From contig BRKX01000015.1 of assembly GCA_026008535.1 (NCBI GenBank), positions 28,665,501 to 28,729,500 on the forward strand: a stretch of DNA of 64,000 nucleotides, written 5' to 3'. Origin of the DNA: Perilla frutescens. Lineage: Eukaryota; Streptophyta; Magnoliopsida; Lamiales; Lamiaceae. Every line of letters begins with the position of its first letter. The first letter of the stretch is position 1. A program made the position numbers and the translations under genes. Shown piece after piece: positions 45,110 through 55,326 of the stretch. The notes under the pieces are model-generated. The model did not search any database. It was not told where the DNA came from and saw nothing but the letters and a program-made list of their open reading frames with translations.

Positions 45110-46504
45110 CTAGTCAGCCATGTTGCGGAGAACATGCTCCATGGCTGTGAGGCGGGTGTCGATATCATCGAGGCGGCGGTTGAGGTGATCTTCAAGGCCC
45201 CTGGTCACGGTGGTGAGTAAAACCTCAAAAGCGGGCAGAATAGAGGCCGGAACGGCAGAGGGACCTGCACTTGAAAGAGAACTCGGGTCTTCGACACCCG
45301 GTTGAGAAAGTTGATATTGCCCATCGGTGTTAACACACAAGACCTTCATAGCAGCAAAGTCAGCGAGAGAAAATAAAGTAACAGACAGAAAGACAGGTTC
45401 ATCACGTGGAACATGGAGACGCTGAGCCAAGAGAGTAATCATATGCCCAAGAGTAATCTTATACAAGGGATGCTTAGCAGTAAACTGCCACTGTTGAGCT
45501 ATCCATGCACCAAAATTCAAATTTTCGCCTAAGATCATGCAATTTAACAGAAAGAGCTCTTGTTGGGTAACCATATTCATCAAGTCTACTCTACCAAAGA
45601 AAGTGCAAGACAAAAAGCGATGGCAAAGACGGAGAGCACCATCACGAAGATGGTTACTCCTAGCAGATTTAGCCACATACTCAACATCTATAGACAATTC
45701 ACACCAACGCTCAGAAGCAAGCATACCAAACGAAGCAGGCAAATCACGAGGAGCATCGATATAAGCATCAGAGAGAATTGACTCATCAGACTCAAAACCA
45801 AGTAGCACATTCAAATCATTGATAGATAAATGAAAACGACGACCCCTTAACGTGAAAACCACAGCATTAGAATCATTCAGAGGACGAGAGGCATCATACG
45901 TAAAAGTAGACAAGAATTCCAAACTCAATAACTTATGCACAGGGAAAGACAGATCCAAGAAATCCCCCCAACCAATTCTATCAAAATGAGCACGAATATT
46001 GTCATTCTGTCCTAAAATAGCTATGTTAGCCCAATTAAAAAGTCTGGCGCCCACAAAGGAACGATTGGAGTTACTTCGTGTGCGCAGAGTTACCACATCG
46101 TCTGAAAGGTATGGGGGTGGCGGGGCAGACTGGCGGCGGCGACTGGAAGAAGTGGTCGTGGTCTCTGGATCCTCCGGGGAAACGCGCGGTGGCGATGGCG
46201 AGGGGTTGAGAGATTTGTCACCGGAAATTGGTGGTGAGGACTGCGGAGGCGGCGGGGATGAGAGCTTGCGTCGACTGGGGCCGGCTCTAGTGGGAGAAGG
46301 TGGGGGACGGCGTTTGAGCCGCCGGAGCGGTTGCTCAGCCGGAGGAGTGGTGCTGGACACCGGTGAGTTCTGGGGTGATGTAGCTGCGGGCGGCGGAGAT
46401 GGTGTATGCTCTGGCGAAGAAGATGAGCGGTCCGGCGGAGCAGGGGAGGGGATGGCCGCGGTGGCCTTGTTCGAATGCTTCTTTGACGCCTTTCGTCGGC
46501 CCAC
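45110..46504 (-). CDS. Athila ORF3 (ATHILA ORF-1 / env-position protein)
   Basis: An uninterrupted 464-codon frame. Residues about 1-130 are basic then Pro/Ser-rich (MGRRKASKKHSNK-like start, many SPPP runs), 150-400 form the conserved ATHILA ORF-1 domain (LLSLEFLSTFTYDASRPL, FTLRGRRFHLSINDLNVLLG, LRLCHRFLSCTFFGR, HPLYKITLGHMITLLAQRL), and the end is a short coiled-coil-like helix (LEDHLNRRLDDIDTRLTAME). The role in Athila is unproven; it has been called envelope-like from its position, but no signal peptide or membrane span is visible here. The codon at the expected start is GTG, with no in-frame ATG upstream, so the start is probably lost by an A-to-G change. It is the only ORF of this element without stops. 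Confidence 0.85.
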   Translation of the reverse strand: MGRRKASKKHSNKATAAIPSPAPPDRSSSSPEHTPSPPPAATSPQNSPVSSTTPPAEQPLRRLKRRPPPSPTRAGPSRRKLSSPPPPQSSPPISGDKSLNPSPSPPRVSPEDPETTTTSSSRRRQSAPPPPYLSDDVVTLRTRSNSNRSFVGARLFNWANIAILGQNDNIRAHFDRIGWGDFLDLSFPVHKLLSLEFLSTFTYDASRPLNDSNAVVFTLRGRRFHLSINDLNVLLGFESDESILSDAYIDAPRDLPASFGMLASERWCELSIDVEYVAKSARSNHLRDGALRLCHRFLSCTFFGRVDLMNMVTQQELFLLNCMILGENLNFGAWIAQQWQFTAKHPLYKITLGHMITLLAQRLHVPRDEPVFLSVTLFSLADFAAMKVLCVNTDGQYQLSQPGVEDPSSLSSAGPSAVPASILPAFEVLLTTVTRGLEDHLNRRLDDIDTRLTAMEHVLRNMAD

Positions 46505-46998
46505 CGGAGGGGGGTGATCGGAACTCGTCGACAGGGGGGGGAAGGCGGGAAGTCGCAGCGGTGAAAAACTACAAGGAGGCAGTGAAAATATCGCTTAAAA
46601 AAATTACCAAGGCAAGGGAAGGGGGTTAAATTGAAAGGGGAATTAGGGTTTTTTTTTTAAAAAAAGGAAAATCCCCAAATTAGATTTAGGGAAATTGCAT
46701 AGAAGTCCCTGCAATTAGAAAGAACAACCATGACCTCCCCACATTAAAAATTAACCCTTCCTTTGTAAAAGAACCAACCAAGTTGGTGGGATACACTATT
46801 GCAGCCTAAGAATCACTTCCCGGTGTCTCCCTTTCACTTGTATTCTTTTTTTTTTTATAAACGAAATTAAACTAAAATATTTAAAATAAAAGAAACAACA
46901 ATAAAAAGAAATTTAAAAAGAAAGAAAGAACGAAAGTCGGGTTGCCTCCCGATTAGCGCCTCTTTTTAAACGTCGGTGGCTCGACAAAAAGGTCCGGG
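46505..46998 (-). other. Spacer between Athila pol and ORF3
   Basis: About 500 bp of non-coding sequence with A/T runs; it holds no ATG in frame with ORF3. It may serve as leader for an internal or spliced ORF3 transcript. Confidence 0.5.
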
Positions 46999-48186
46999 TC
47001 AAGTGGAAATGGGGCAGGCTAAGGTAACCCCATCAAAATGTGACAACTCCATCTCGGCACAGTATGGTTTAAGTAGCTGCCCATTGACCTTCAATAATTT
47101 CTGAGTGGCAAAACTACGGATTCCCACGGCTCCATGTGGACTGACACTAACAACTTCATAGGGTCCCGTCCAACGAGACTTCAGTTTTCCGGGCATAAGT
47201 CGGAGGCGGGCATTGAAAAGTAGAACTTTTTGACCGACCTCAAAAGTTTTCCGCCGGATGTATTTATCATGGAGAAACTTAGTGCGCTCTTTGTAGCGGC
47301 TAGCACTGTCATAAGCTTCCAACCGGATTTCCTCAAGCTCTTGCAACTGAAATCTCCTCTCATGTGCGGCTAAGTGCGGGTCGAAATTGCACCGCTTGAC
47401 AGCCCAGAAAGCACGATGTTCCAATTCAACAGGTAAGTGGCACTGCTTCCCAAAAATCAAACGGTAAGGGGACATACCGATTGGCATTTTAAATGCCGTG
47501 CGGTATGCCCAAACGGCATCATCCAGGCGCAAACTCCAGTCCTTACGGCTTGGGCAAACAGTCTTCTCCAGAATATTTTTTATTTCACGATTCGAGACTT
47601 CGGCCTGGCCATTGGATTGTGGATGGTAAGCTGTAGCAATCCTATGTGTAACTCCATACTTCTTGAATAAGGCTTCCAAGGTCCGGTTGCAGAAATGTGT
47701 GCCTTGGTCACTTATGATGGCTCGAGGAACTCCAAAGCGTTGGAAAATCTGTGCCTTGAGGAATTTGGCCACCACTTTGGAGTCATTTGATTGAGTAGCT
47801 TTGACTTCGACCCATTTGGAAACATAGTCGACCGCCAACAAAATGTAAGAATTCCCATAGGAGCTGGGGAAAGGCCCCATGAAATCCATACCCCATACGT
47901 TGAATATCTCACAGACCAAGATAGGAACCTGTGGCATCTCGTTCCTTGCTGAAATGTTGCCAAGTCGTTGGCAACGATCACAATGCTTGCAGAAGTGATA
48001 GGCATCTTTAAATAAAGTCTCCCAATAAAAACCACAGTCTAGGACTTTGTGAGCTGTCCTCTTTGGCCCAAAATGGCCCCCACAGGCGTGAGCATGACAA
48101 AAGGTGAGAATAGAGTGCATCTCATCATCCGGAATGCACCTTCGAATAACTTGATCAGCACAAGTTTTCCACAGATATGGGTCGTC
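46999..48186 (-). pseudogene. Athila integrase
   Basis: Continues the pol frame after a single TGA at 48,187 that replaces the Trp in the usual Phe/Ile-Trp-Asp-Asp-Pro motif just before the integrase. Counting from Met 48,120: HHCC zinc finger about residues 9-50 (HAHACGGHFG, CKHCDRCQ), then the catalytic triad Asp 79 (GMDFMGPF), Asp 138 (SDQGTHFCN) and Glu 174 (NGQAEVSNRE). A C-terminal DNA-binding region with SRWTGPYEVVSV follows. All catalytic residues are present, so only the upstream stop prevents synthesis as part of Pol. Confidence 0.9.
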
Positions 48187-51100
48187 TCAAATGAAGTACT
48201 TTGCTAGACTTCTCATCTTGTTCTTCTTGGCAGATTCGGTACCTTTTAAAAACATCCCAGTGGTGATAAAGTTTACTAAATCCGCGTACCAAGGTGCTGT
48301 TTCCGCAGCGGCAAGTAACAGCTCATCTGGAAAATCGTCCCGTATGGGCAAACCGTCTGACTGGGTCAACAACCTGCTCAAATGATCCGCAACACCATTG
48401 TCAGCTCCCTTCTTGTCCTTGATCTCTAAATCAAATTCTTGCAGAAGGAGGACCCAACGAATTAGGCGAGGCTTTGATTCCTTTTTGGAGAACAAGTACC
48501 TTAGAGCTCCATGATCAGTGTACACAACAACTTTTGATCCGACAAAGTAGGATCGAAATTTCTCACATGCAAAGACAACGGTAAGGAGCTCCTTCTCAGT
48601 TGTGGTGTAGTTGCATTGAGCAGGATTGAGAGTCTTCGAAGCATAATATATGACATGGCTGACCTTCCCGGTCCTTTGCCCAAGCACAGCGCCAACAACA
48701 TAGTCGCTTGCATCGCACATAAGTTCAAACGGAAGTCCCCACTGTGGTGGCTGAATTATTGGTGCAGAAGTCAGTTTCTCTTTCAACAAATCAAATGCTT
48801 CCTTATACTTACCATCGAAGATGAAAGGTACATCTTTCTGTAGCAGCTTAGTCATGGGTTGAGCGATTTTCGAAAAATCCTGAATGAAGCGACGGTAGAA
48901 GCCGGCATGGCCTAAGAAGGCTTGAATTGCTTTCTCATTAGATGGGTACGGCAGCTTGGTGATCAAGTTGATTTTTGCTCTATCCACTTCAATGCCTTTC
49001 ACAGATATGACATATCCGAGCACAATTCCTTGTTGCACCATAAAGTGGCATTTCTCGAAGTTCAAAACCAAATCGGTCTCTACACACCGTTGAAGAACCT
49101 TGTCTAAATGCTCCATACACTGCTCAAAGGAGTCACCATGCACGGTGAAGTCATCCATAAAAATCTCGATGCAGCTCTCTATCAAATCAGAAAAAATGCT
49201 CATCATGCAGCACTGGAAAGTGCCTGGGGCGTTGCACAAGCCAAATGGCATCTTTCTGCAAGCAAATGTCCCAAAAGGACAAGTGAAGGTCATCTTTTCC
49301 TGATCTTCTTGAGCTATAAAAATCTGGAAATAACCGGAGTAGCCATCAAGGAAGCAAAAATAAGATTTCCCTGCCAATCTTTCGAGCATCTCATCAATAA
49401 AAGGCAACGGAAAGTGGTATTTGCGTGTCGCGTCATTCAACTTCCTGAAATCGATGCACATCCGCCAACCCGTTTGCAATCTCATTGGTATTAATTCATT
49501 GCTCTCATTCTTCACAAGCTGGAATCCAGATTTCTTTGGAACAACATGCACCGGGCTGACCCAAACACTATCTGAGATAGGGTAAATGATTCCCAATTGG
49601 AGCAACTTCAGAATCTCTTTCAATACTACTTCCTTCATCACCGGGTTTAACTTCCTCTGGGGGTCTCGGGATGGTTTGTGATCAGCTTCCAGAAAAATCC
49701 GATGCATATATATGTCAGGACTGATGCCTTTAATGTCAGCAAGAGTCCAACCAATAGCTCCCTTGTGTTTGCGCAAAACAGCAACCAGGCGCTCCTCTTG
49801 GGCAAACGACAGGTCCTTGCTGATGATGACTGGCAGTGTTTCTCCTTCTCCCAAATATTCATACTGCAGATGCTCGGGAAGGACCTTCAATTCCAGAACA
49901 GGAGCCTTCACATGAGACGACAAAAGTGGCTCTGTGTTGGTCGGTATGGGCAAACGGCCTGTCAGATTCCTTGCTAGAAATTCTTCAGTGGAATAAAGCT
50001 GCTGGATTATCTCTTGGATTTTTTTTTCTTCCTCTGAATCTCCAGTAGGTGCAGCCATTCCTCCAAAGAGTACCTGTTCTAGCTTATCATCCCTGAAATT
50101 ATTCTCAACAAACTCATCAATAATGGAATCAACAGTGTCAATCATAAAAATGGCCTCAGGATCTTCCACATGCTTCATAGCTTCGAATATATTAAATGTG
50201 ATAACATCCCCATCAAATTCGAAGCTCATCATACCCTTATCTACATCAATTTTTGTTCTTGCCATTTTCATGAATGGACGACCTAACAAAATCAATGATC
50301 TATGTGCAGAAAAAGAATCATCCATGTCCACAATATAAAAATCAATAGGAAAAATCAAGTTATTAACTTTAACTAGTACATCCTCTACAACACCTTTGGG
50401 GTATGCATTAGATCGATCCGCCAACTGGATAATGACTCTAGTATCTTTCATAGGACCCAACTTCAAATCTTTGTACATGGATAAAGGCATGACATTAATA
50501 GAAGCACCCAAGTCAAGCATAACCTTTTCTACCTTTTTGTTCCCAATGATGCAAGGGATAGTAAACATACCTGGATCTCTGCACTTTTGTGGTAATTTGC
50601 GTTGAATAACGGCAGAAACGTTTTCACCAACCTTGATCTTTGCATCCTTCCCGTATCTCATCTTTTTGGAACACAGCTCCTTCAAAAATTTGGCATAACG
50701 GGGAACTTGCTTGATGGCATCGATCAATGGCAAATTGATTTCCACCTTTTTGAACAACTCGAGGATCTCTTTTTCATCATCCTCTTTCTTGTGCTTTGCT
50801 AACCTGGAAGGAAAAGGGGCTGAGTCAATTTTATTAGGAACATTAGACTGAATAGATACCTCAACAGGGGTAGAGTGCGTAAGAATTGCTTCGGAGTCAG
50901 CTTCAGGTTTGTCATCAGTTCCTGCAGTTTGCCCAAACTTCTGGGTTTTTCCTTCCTTTGCTTCAACTTCAGCTAATTCCTTCCCACTGCGAAGTGTGAT
51001 AGCGCTGGCATTCCCCCTTGGATTTTGCTCAGCCTGGGATGGAAGCTTTCCTTGATTTCCTTGCATTTTGTTCATTTGTGTTGCAAGTTGCGTGATCTGC

Positions 51101-51300
51101 GTGCCCATACTACCGAGTGCAGCCTGAGTCTCCTGCTGGAACGCCTTCTGATTCTGTGCCAAATTATTCACCAGAGTATTGCTCTGTTCCAGGCACTTCA
51201 TAATCTCACTTATACTAGGAGCAGACTTGTCAGTTTGGGCAAACTGCCCGTCTCTTGCAGGTTTCGGGAGAAAATCTCCTTGAGCAGGTAGGTCTCGGGG
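48187..51300 (-). CDS. Athila pol: protease, reverse transcriptase, RNase H
   Basis: An open stretch of about 1,004 codons from Met 51,201, but the true protein is a Gag-Pol fusion starting upstream. Residue positions from that Met: protease MLDLGASINVMP at about 227-238 with LLGRPFM at 304-310; RT WRMCIDFRKLND at about 579-590 and catalytic FMDDF at 681-685; connection to RNase H at SAPIIQPP; RNase H Asp in CDASDYVVGA (about 829), Glu in TTTEKELL (about 868), Asp in YTDHGAL (about 896). The last codons run to the TGA at 48,187. Catalytic residues are intact. Between gag and this ORF a stop (51,348) and a one-base frame change near 51,290 would have to be bypassed. Confidence 0.9.
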   Translation of the reverse strand, partial: PRDLPAQGDFLPKPARDGQFAQTDKSAPSISEIMKCLEQSNTLVNNLAQNQKAFQQETQAALGSMGTQITQLATQMNKMQGNQGKLPSQAEQNPRGNASAITLRSGKELAEVEAKEGKTQKFGQTAGTDDKPEADSEAILTHSTPVEVSIQSNVPNKIDSAPFPSRLAKHKKEDDEKEILELFKKVEINLPLIDAIKQVPRYAKFLKELCSKKMRYGKDAKIKVGENVSAVIQRKLPQKCRDPGMFTIPCIIGNKKVEKVMLDLGASINVMPLSMYKDLKLGPMKDTRVIIQLADRSNAYPKGVVEDVLVKVNNLIFPIDFYIVDMDDSFSAHRSLILLGRPFMKMARTKIDVDKGMMSFEFDGDVITFNIFEAMKHVEDPEAIFMIDTVDSIIDEFVENNFRDDKLEQVLFGGMAAPTGDSEEEKKIQEIIQQLYSTEEFLARNLTGRLPIPTNTEPLLSSHVKAPVLELKVLPEHLQYEYLGEGETLPVIISKDLSFAQEERLVAVLRKHKGAIGWTLADIKGISPDIYMHRIFLEADHKPSRDPQRKLNPVMKEVVLKEILKLLQLGIIYPISDSVWVSPVHVVPKKSGFQLVKNESNELIPMRLQTGWRMCIDFRKLNDATRKYHFPLPFIDEMLERLAGKSYFCFLDGYSGYFQIFIAQEDQEKMTFTCPFGTFACRKMPFGLCNAPGTFQCCMMSIFSDLIESCIEIFMDDFTVHGDSFEQCMEHLDKVLQRCVETDLVLNFEKCHFMVQQGIVLGYVISVKGIEVDRAKINLITKLPYPSNEKAIQAFLGHAGFYRRFIQDFSKIAQPMTKLLQKDVPFIFDGKYKEAFDLLKEKLTSAPIIQPPQWGLPFELMCDASDYVVGAVLGQRTGKVSHVIYYASKTLNPAQCNYTTTEKELLTVVFACEKFRSYFVGSKVVVYTDHGALRYLFSKKESKPRLIRWVLLLQEFDLEIKDKKGADNGVADHLSRLLTQSDGLPIRDDFPDELLLAAAETAPWYADLVNFITTGMFLKGTESAKKNKMRSLAKYFI

Positions 51301-51347
51301 TGGTTTCTCCAGCCTGGGTTGTAGGTATTGGAGTAGGGATCATTGTT

Positions 51348-52490
51348 TCATTTTCTCCGAAAATCATCTCCTCGTCCCGAACCATCATAGTAAATCCCCC
51401 TGAGTGCATCTTGTTGAGCATCACCCGAACCATAGCAAGCTTGTTCGGAGGAAGATTCTTGCAGGGATGGGCATGCATCAGTAAAGTGCCCAATCTCAGT
51501 ACAAACACCACATCGAGGCCCTTTTGTTTGTGCTACGGCCAATCCACGGACTAGAGATGTTAAAGCCTCAATCTTCTCATTCACATCAGATGTCTCAGCT
51601 CTTTCTATGCTCTTCACAGGTCGGTGGCGACCCTCGTCTTCATCATCATATTGTTGCCCACCAGACACCATGTCCATGATTAACTGCTTTGCCTCTGCCA
51701 AAGTCTTGTTGGTAAGTGATCCTCCACTGGCAGCATCAACAATCTTTCTATCGAAGCTCGACATGCCTCGATAGAAGTAATTGGTGAACAACTGGTAGTC
51801 GGTGAATCCGTGGTCTGGACATTTTCGACATAGTTGCTGAAATCTCGCCCAATAATCTGCTAGACTTTCATTCGGTTTCTGCTTGATGCTGGAGATGGCC
51901 ATGCGAAGATTTGCTGCTCTAGTTTCTGGAAAAAATTTGCGCAGAAACTGTTCTTCCAGCTCATCCCAGGTGGTGATGGAAGCTGGTGGAAGATCAAAAA
52001 GCCATTCTCGTGCTCGGCCTTGCAATGTATGTGAAAAAGTTAACAAGCGCAGGTTGTCATTTGTAAAGCCTTGAGGACGCAGAGTAGAGCAAACCCAATC
52101 GAACTCTGCTAAGTGTGTGTGCGCACTTTCTCCAGGTGCATCACTGAATTTGGGTAGCACTTGTATGAACTTCGGCCGAATCTCCGCATTGTGGGCAATG
52201 GGAGACAATACAATGGATATAGGCCTGTTATTTTGATGACGACCCAGCTCTCGAATCAAGGGAGCAAGTTCCTCCGTCTCAGCATGGATTAAAGCTCGAT
52301 TATTCTGGTTGTTCTGATTATCACGTGGATTTGGGTTATCCGCCATGTTGACTAGCTGTTGCAAACCAGGTGTTCCTTCCTTAGGTTGGGACGTCTCCTT
52401 AGACTCCTGGGCAGCCCTCCTCAATTGGTGTAATGTTCTCTCCGGTTCCGGGTTGAACAATAATTCGCCTTTGTGTGAGGAACGGGTCAT
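51348..52490 (-). CDS. Athila Gag
   Basis: 380 codons from ATG 52,490 in the first position after the leader. The Retrotrans_gag capsid domain is visible at about residues 130-260 (FDWVCSTLRPQG, WDELEEQFLRKFFPE, KPNESLADYWARFQQLC), and the CCHC zinc knuckle CGVCTEIGHFTDAC at about 327-340. It ends at a TGA (51,348) after RRK; the sequence beyond continues in the same frame with the usual Athila motif SNTYNPGWRNHP, so the stop is a mutation rather than the natural end. An intact gag may still allow complementation in trans. Confidence 0.9.
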   Translation of the reverse strand: MTRSSHKGELLFNPEPERTLHQLRRAAQESKETSQPKEGTPGLQQLVNMADNPNPRDNQNNQNNRALIHAETEELAPLIRELGRHQNNRPISIVLSPIAHNAEIRPKFIQVLPKFSDAPGESAHTHLAEFDWVCSTLRPQGFTNDNLRLLTFSHTLQGRAREWLFDLPPASITTWDELEEQFLRKFFPETRAANLRMAISSIKQKPNESLADYWARFQQLCRKCPDHGFTDYQLFTNYFYRGMSSFDRKIVDAASGGSLTNKTLAEAKQLIMDMVSGGQQYDDEDEGRHRPVKSIERAETSDVNEKIEALTSLVRGLAVAQTKGPRCGVCTEIGHFTDACPSLQESSSEQACYGSGDAQQDALRGIYYDGSGRGDDFRRK

Positions 52491-52569
52491 GCACTATAAA
52501 ACAAACGAAAAAGCCACAGTAAGAAAAATAACAAATTGAAAAGTTTTGAGTAATTACTGCTTTGGAACC

Positions 52570-52594
52570 AGTCCCCGGCAACGGCGCCAAAATT
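52570..52594 (-). other. Primer-binding site of Athila
   Basis: Minus-strand TGGCGCCGTTGCCGGGGAC lies 4-5 nt after the 5' LTR. This sequence is typical of Athila/Tat-group elements and differs from the initiator-Met site of the copia elements here. Confidence 0.85.
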
Positions 52595-53967
52595 TGGTGT
52601 GTCGTTTCCACCAAAAATAAAAGATCCGACAACAGTCGGTTTGCCCAAACTGCACAGTACAGTAGCAAGAAAGATCGTTTCCCTAGAGGCTGGCGAGAAT
52701 TACCCTCACTTTTCAACCTGTAAAACCGAACCCTTCAACAGAGAATTTATAGAAATAAATTCAAAGATGTGAAACTAACGTAGTGATTAAATAAATATCC
52801 AAGCATTCACACAAAAGAGTTATGTATTTAATTGATTAAAAATTATCCGGAATTCAATCACACCACCTTGGCTATTCAACTGATCCTAGATTCAAGAATT
52901 AAATTAATTATTCCATGCAAATCGGTTATGGTTATCGAAGACGCTTTCCGGCATAACCTAATTCCTATATCTATCGACAATCAAGAAGACACTTCATGAA
53001 TTGCTTCCCTAATCAACCGACAATCTTGAGAGACACTCTACCGATTTAATGGGTTGATTGCATTAAATTCCTAAGGAACCCGATACAAAATCAATTGACT
53101 CTGACACAGGACAATTTAATTAAGCTTACTATTCCCTTGATTATGAAAAATCGTTTTGCTCCAAATTAACTCCTATCACAATTTCGGATGATGGATTTAA
53201 CTAGCTAGTAATAAATTGAAACCACTAAGTATTTGCAACTACCTCGTAAATTTGAATAAATCACAACTTGCAAAGCGGAGAATAGCAAATACACGAAAAT
53301 AATTAATTAGAAGAAAGCGTTTAGATCTCACAGTTGAATCGAGCCAAAGATTCGTGGATTGATTTCCGGATGAACGACGTCTAGCTTGCTTGCATATTAA
53401 TCATAAAAAATATCGAAACTATATGAACTGTTGCGTAGGAATTAACTGGAGGAATAATAATAATGATCTGAACGGCGTTCTCTTTTTTTCTATCGTCTCT
53501 CTCTATTCTCTGATAAAGGAACTAGTAATATAGATACATCCATATCTCCCAAGATAATTTCCTAATTAAAGAGAGTTTAACATGGAATTAAAATCCTATC
53601 CTATCTCTACTAGGTAATAGCCAAAATAAAGGTGATTAAAAGTTGTAATTAAGCTGGAAGCCGCGTCCAGGTCTTGGGCTGGATCAATACTTGTGCAAAA
53701 CGGGCTGAATTTACTCGCGCAGGCCCAGAGCCTAGCTTCTCGGTCCATCCTTCAGGCGGCTTGCCCAAACGGCCTGCTTCAGAACTTCCTTTCAAACGAA
53801 CCCTGCTGCAATTCCCAAAACTAGTAGCCTATCTGCCCAATTATAACTATCCACCTGCACAACTTCAAAGCACAACAAAACTTTTCCAAAATAGATGCAA
53901 GGCAGATAATTATGCAAAAATAGATATCGAAATTATCCTCAAAAGATAGGTAAAAAACACCCAATCA
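52595..53967 (-). repeat. 5' LTR of Athila
   Basis: Same length as the 3' LTR (1,373 bp), about 20 substitutions by eye, no indels noticed. Confidence 0.95.
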
Positions 53968-55167
53968 GGGAGCTATATCTTCAACGGTTAGATTTGGTGG
54001 AACCATTGGATCTGGCATGGGGGTTGGTTCATATCTCTTCTTTATTTGACCAGCTTGCTTCTTCTTTGAAACTGATCTGGTAGTTGGTCGTCTGGCTGAT
54101 TGTCCAGCAGTGTCAGCTCTAGTTGCAACTGAGCTTTGTTGCCTGATAAACGATCTTAGTTGAGCTGATGTGCCGGTTCCTGCTGCGATGGTGCTTGACT
54201 TAGCTTGATGTCTCAGTGTTAAGGAACCGACTGGAGTCCTGTATCTCTGAGCTAGGGGAATGTCATCATCAGAAACATTCTAGGATGTGCTAGTGACCTG
54301 CTTCTTTCCCTTGCCTTCAGCTGTAGGCTCATTCATCTTTAACTGATCAGCTTGCTCATGATCAGTTTCCACGATTTTAAGCGGTTTTGAGATGAAGTCA
54401 TTGCTGACTATGCTCTTGAACTCTGTTTCTTTAGACATCCAAGGGAACTGTTTATCCAGAATTATGCTAACTCGACTAATGTACCCAATCCTTTGTGGGA
54501 ACTTTTTATCATTCCAGCAATTCTCAATGATATCAACATATCTCTTTAGTTGGTCGAAGAAGTATTGTGCCCAATTGATCTCCGGCCGATTATAAATGGT
54601 GGCGCAGATCTTGTATTTGGTTTCTGACATTTCGGATTGGCTGCCAGTTGTCCCTACCATTATCTTTGAGGCTATGGAAGCTAGTACTTGATACTCATCT
54701 TGAAATCTTGAGATGAGATGATTGCTTTTATATGGTCGAGTCTCGCCTTTCTTTTTCCAGAACTCATAGGCTTATTGAAAGCTTAGTTGAACTTCTTCCA
54801 ACTTGAGTCCTTTGATAGGTAAATTAAACATGTCTCTTAGAGATTCAGCTGTGACAATGATCTGCTGTCCTCGTACTTCAGATCTGATTTCTTTGGGATC
54901 TGAGGAACCATTTGAATTCAGAAAGAATTCTGCAACTGGTTCTGGATATATAAGTTCTGGAAATTCTTCTAGAAATGTCTTCAGCTTTACCTGAGAGAGC
55001 TTTTCGATGATTACTCCACTTAGAGGAGAAGCATTGCAGACTTGAATGAATCCGGCGGGGTTGAAGAACTTATCTCTGTCAAGTTTCTCACAAAATACTT
55101 TGGAGTCTTCTCCGGATTGTCAGAAATTGAATCTCTTGCGAGTGCGACCGGTTGGGTTTTGAGCCAT
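53968..55167 (-). pseudogene. ORF A, N-terminal part (split by Athila)
   Basis: Starts at ATG 55,167 (MAQNPTGRTRKRF) and runs to the Athila insertion; with 41,051-42,399 the frame totals about 848 codons. Block 1 has FLEEFPELIYPEPVAEFFLN and LRDMFNLPIKGLKLEE; block 2 has INWAQYFFDQLKRYVD and RIGYISRVSIILDKQF. A Ser/Arg/Thr-rich linker follows. In-frame stops occur near 55,121, 54,775 and 54,280; CAG/CAA or TGG would be restored in each case by one transition. Homology to ORF B and C is clear in both blocks. Function is unknown; no signal peptide. Confidence 0.8.
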
Positions 55168-55316
55168 GATACTTTGATGAGAGATTTTTTGATAAAAAGG
55201 ATTGAAGTCTGAGGAATTGATCTCGAAGGCTGAAGGATTTTGCTTTCGACCGGAAAAGAGAGAGAGGTAAGTCGGCAGTAAAAAGTGTAAAGCGTATCTC
55301 GAAGATTCAGCCGACT

Positions 55317-55326
55317 TATTTATATA
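55317..55326 (-). promoter_or_regulatory. TATA box upstream of ORF A
   Basis: TATATAAATA on the minus strand, 150 nt before ATG 55,167, followed by a CT-rich leader (TTACCTCTCTCTCTTTT). Just upstream lie CAACCGTTGGAT (55,342-55,353) and a second ACGTGTCACTCC-type word near 55,477-55,490, both common in plant promoters. It is the best of the three TATA-like sites in this element. Confidence 0.6.

Larger units (their letters stand above)
42400..53967 (-). mobile_element. Athila-type Ty3-gypsy element, 11,568 bp
   Basis: Minus-strand gypsy element with identical-length 1,373-bp LTRs, TSD GGGAG, Athila/Tat-type primer-binding site, gag, pol (protease, RT, RNase H, integrase) and a third ORF before the 3' LTR. 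The gene order and ORF3 identify the Athila lineage. About 20 LTR differences are visible (1.5-2%), the youngest of the three nested elements. It is nearly intact but carries a few disabling mutations. Confidence 0.95.

Noticed and set aside
41051..55167. ORF A as a retroviral envelope gene
   Set aside because: No signal peptide, no conserved membrane span, basic nuclear-type tail; position alone is not evidence.
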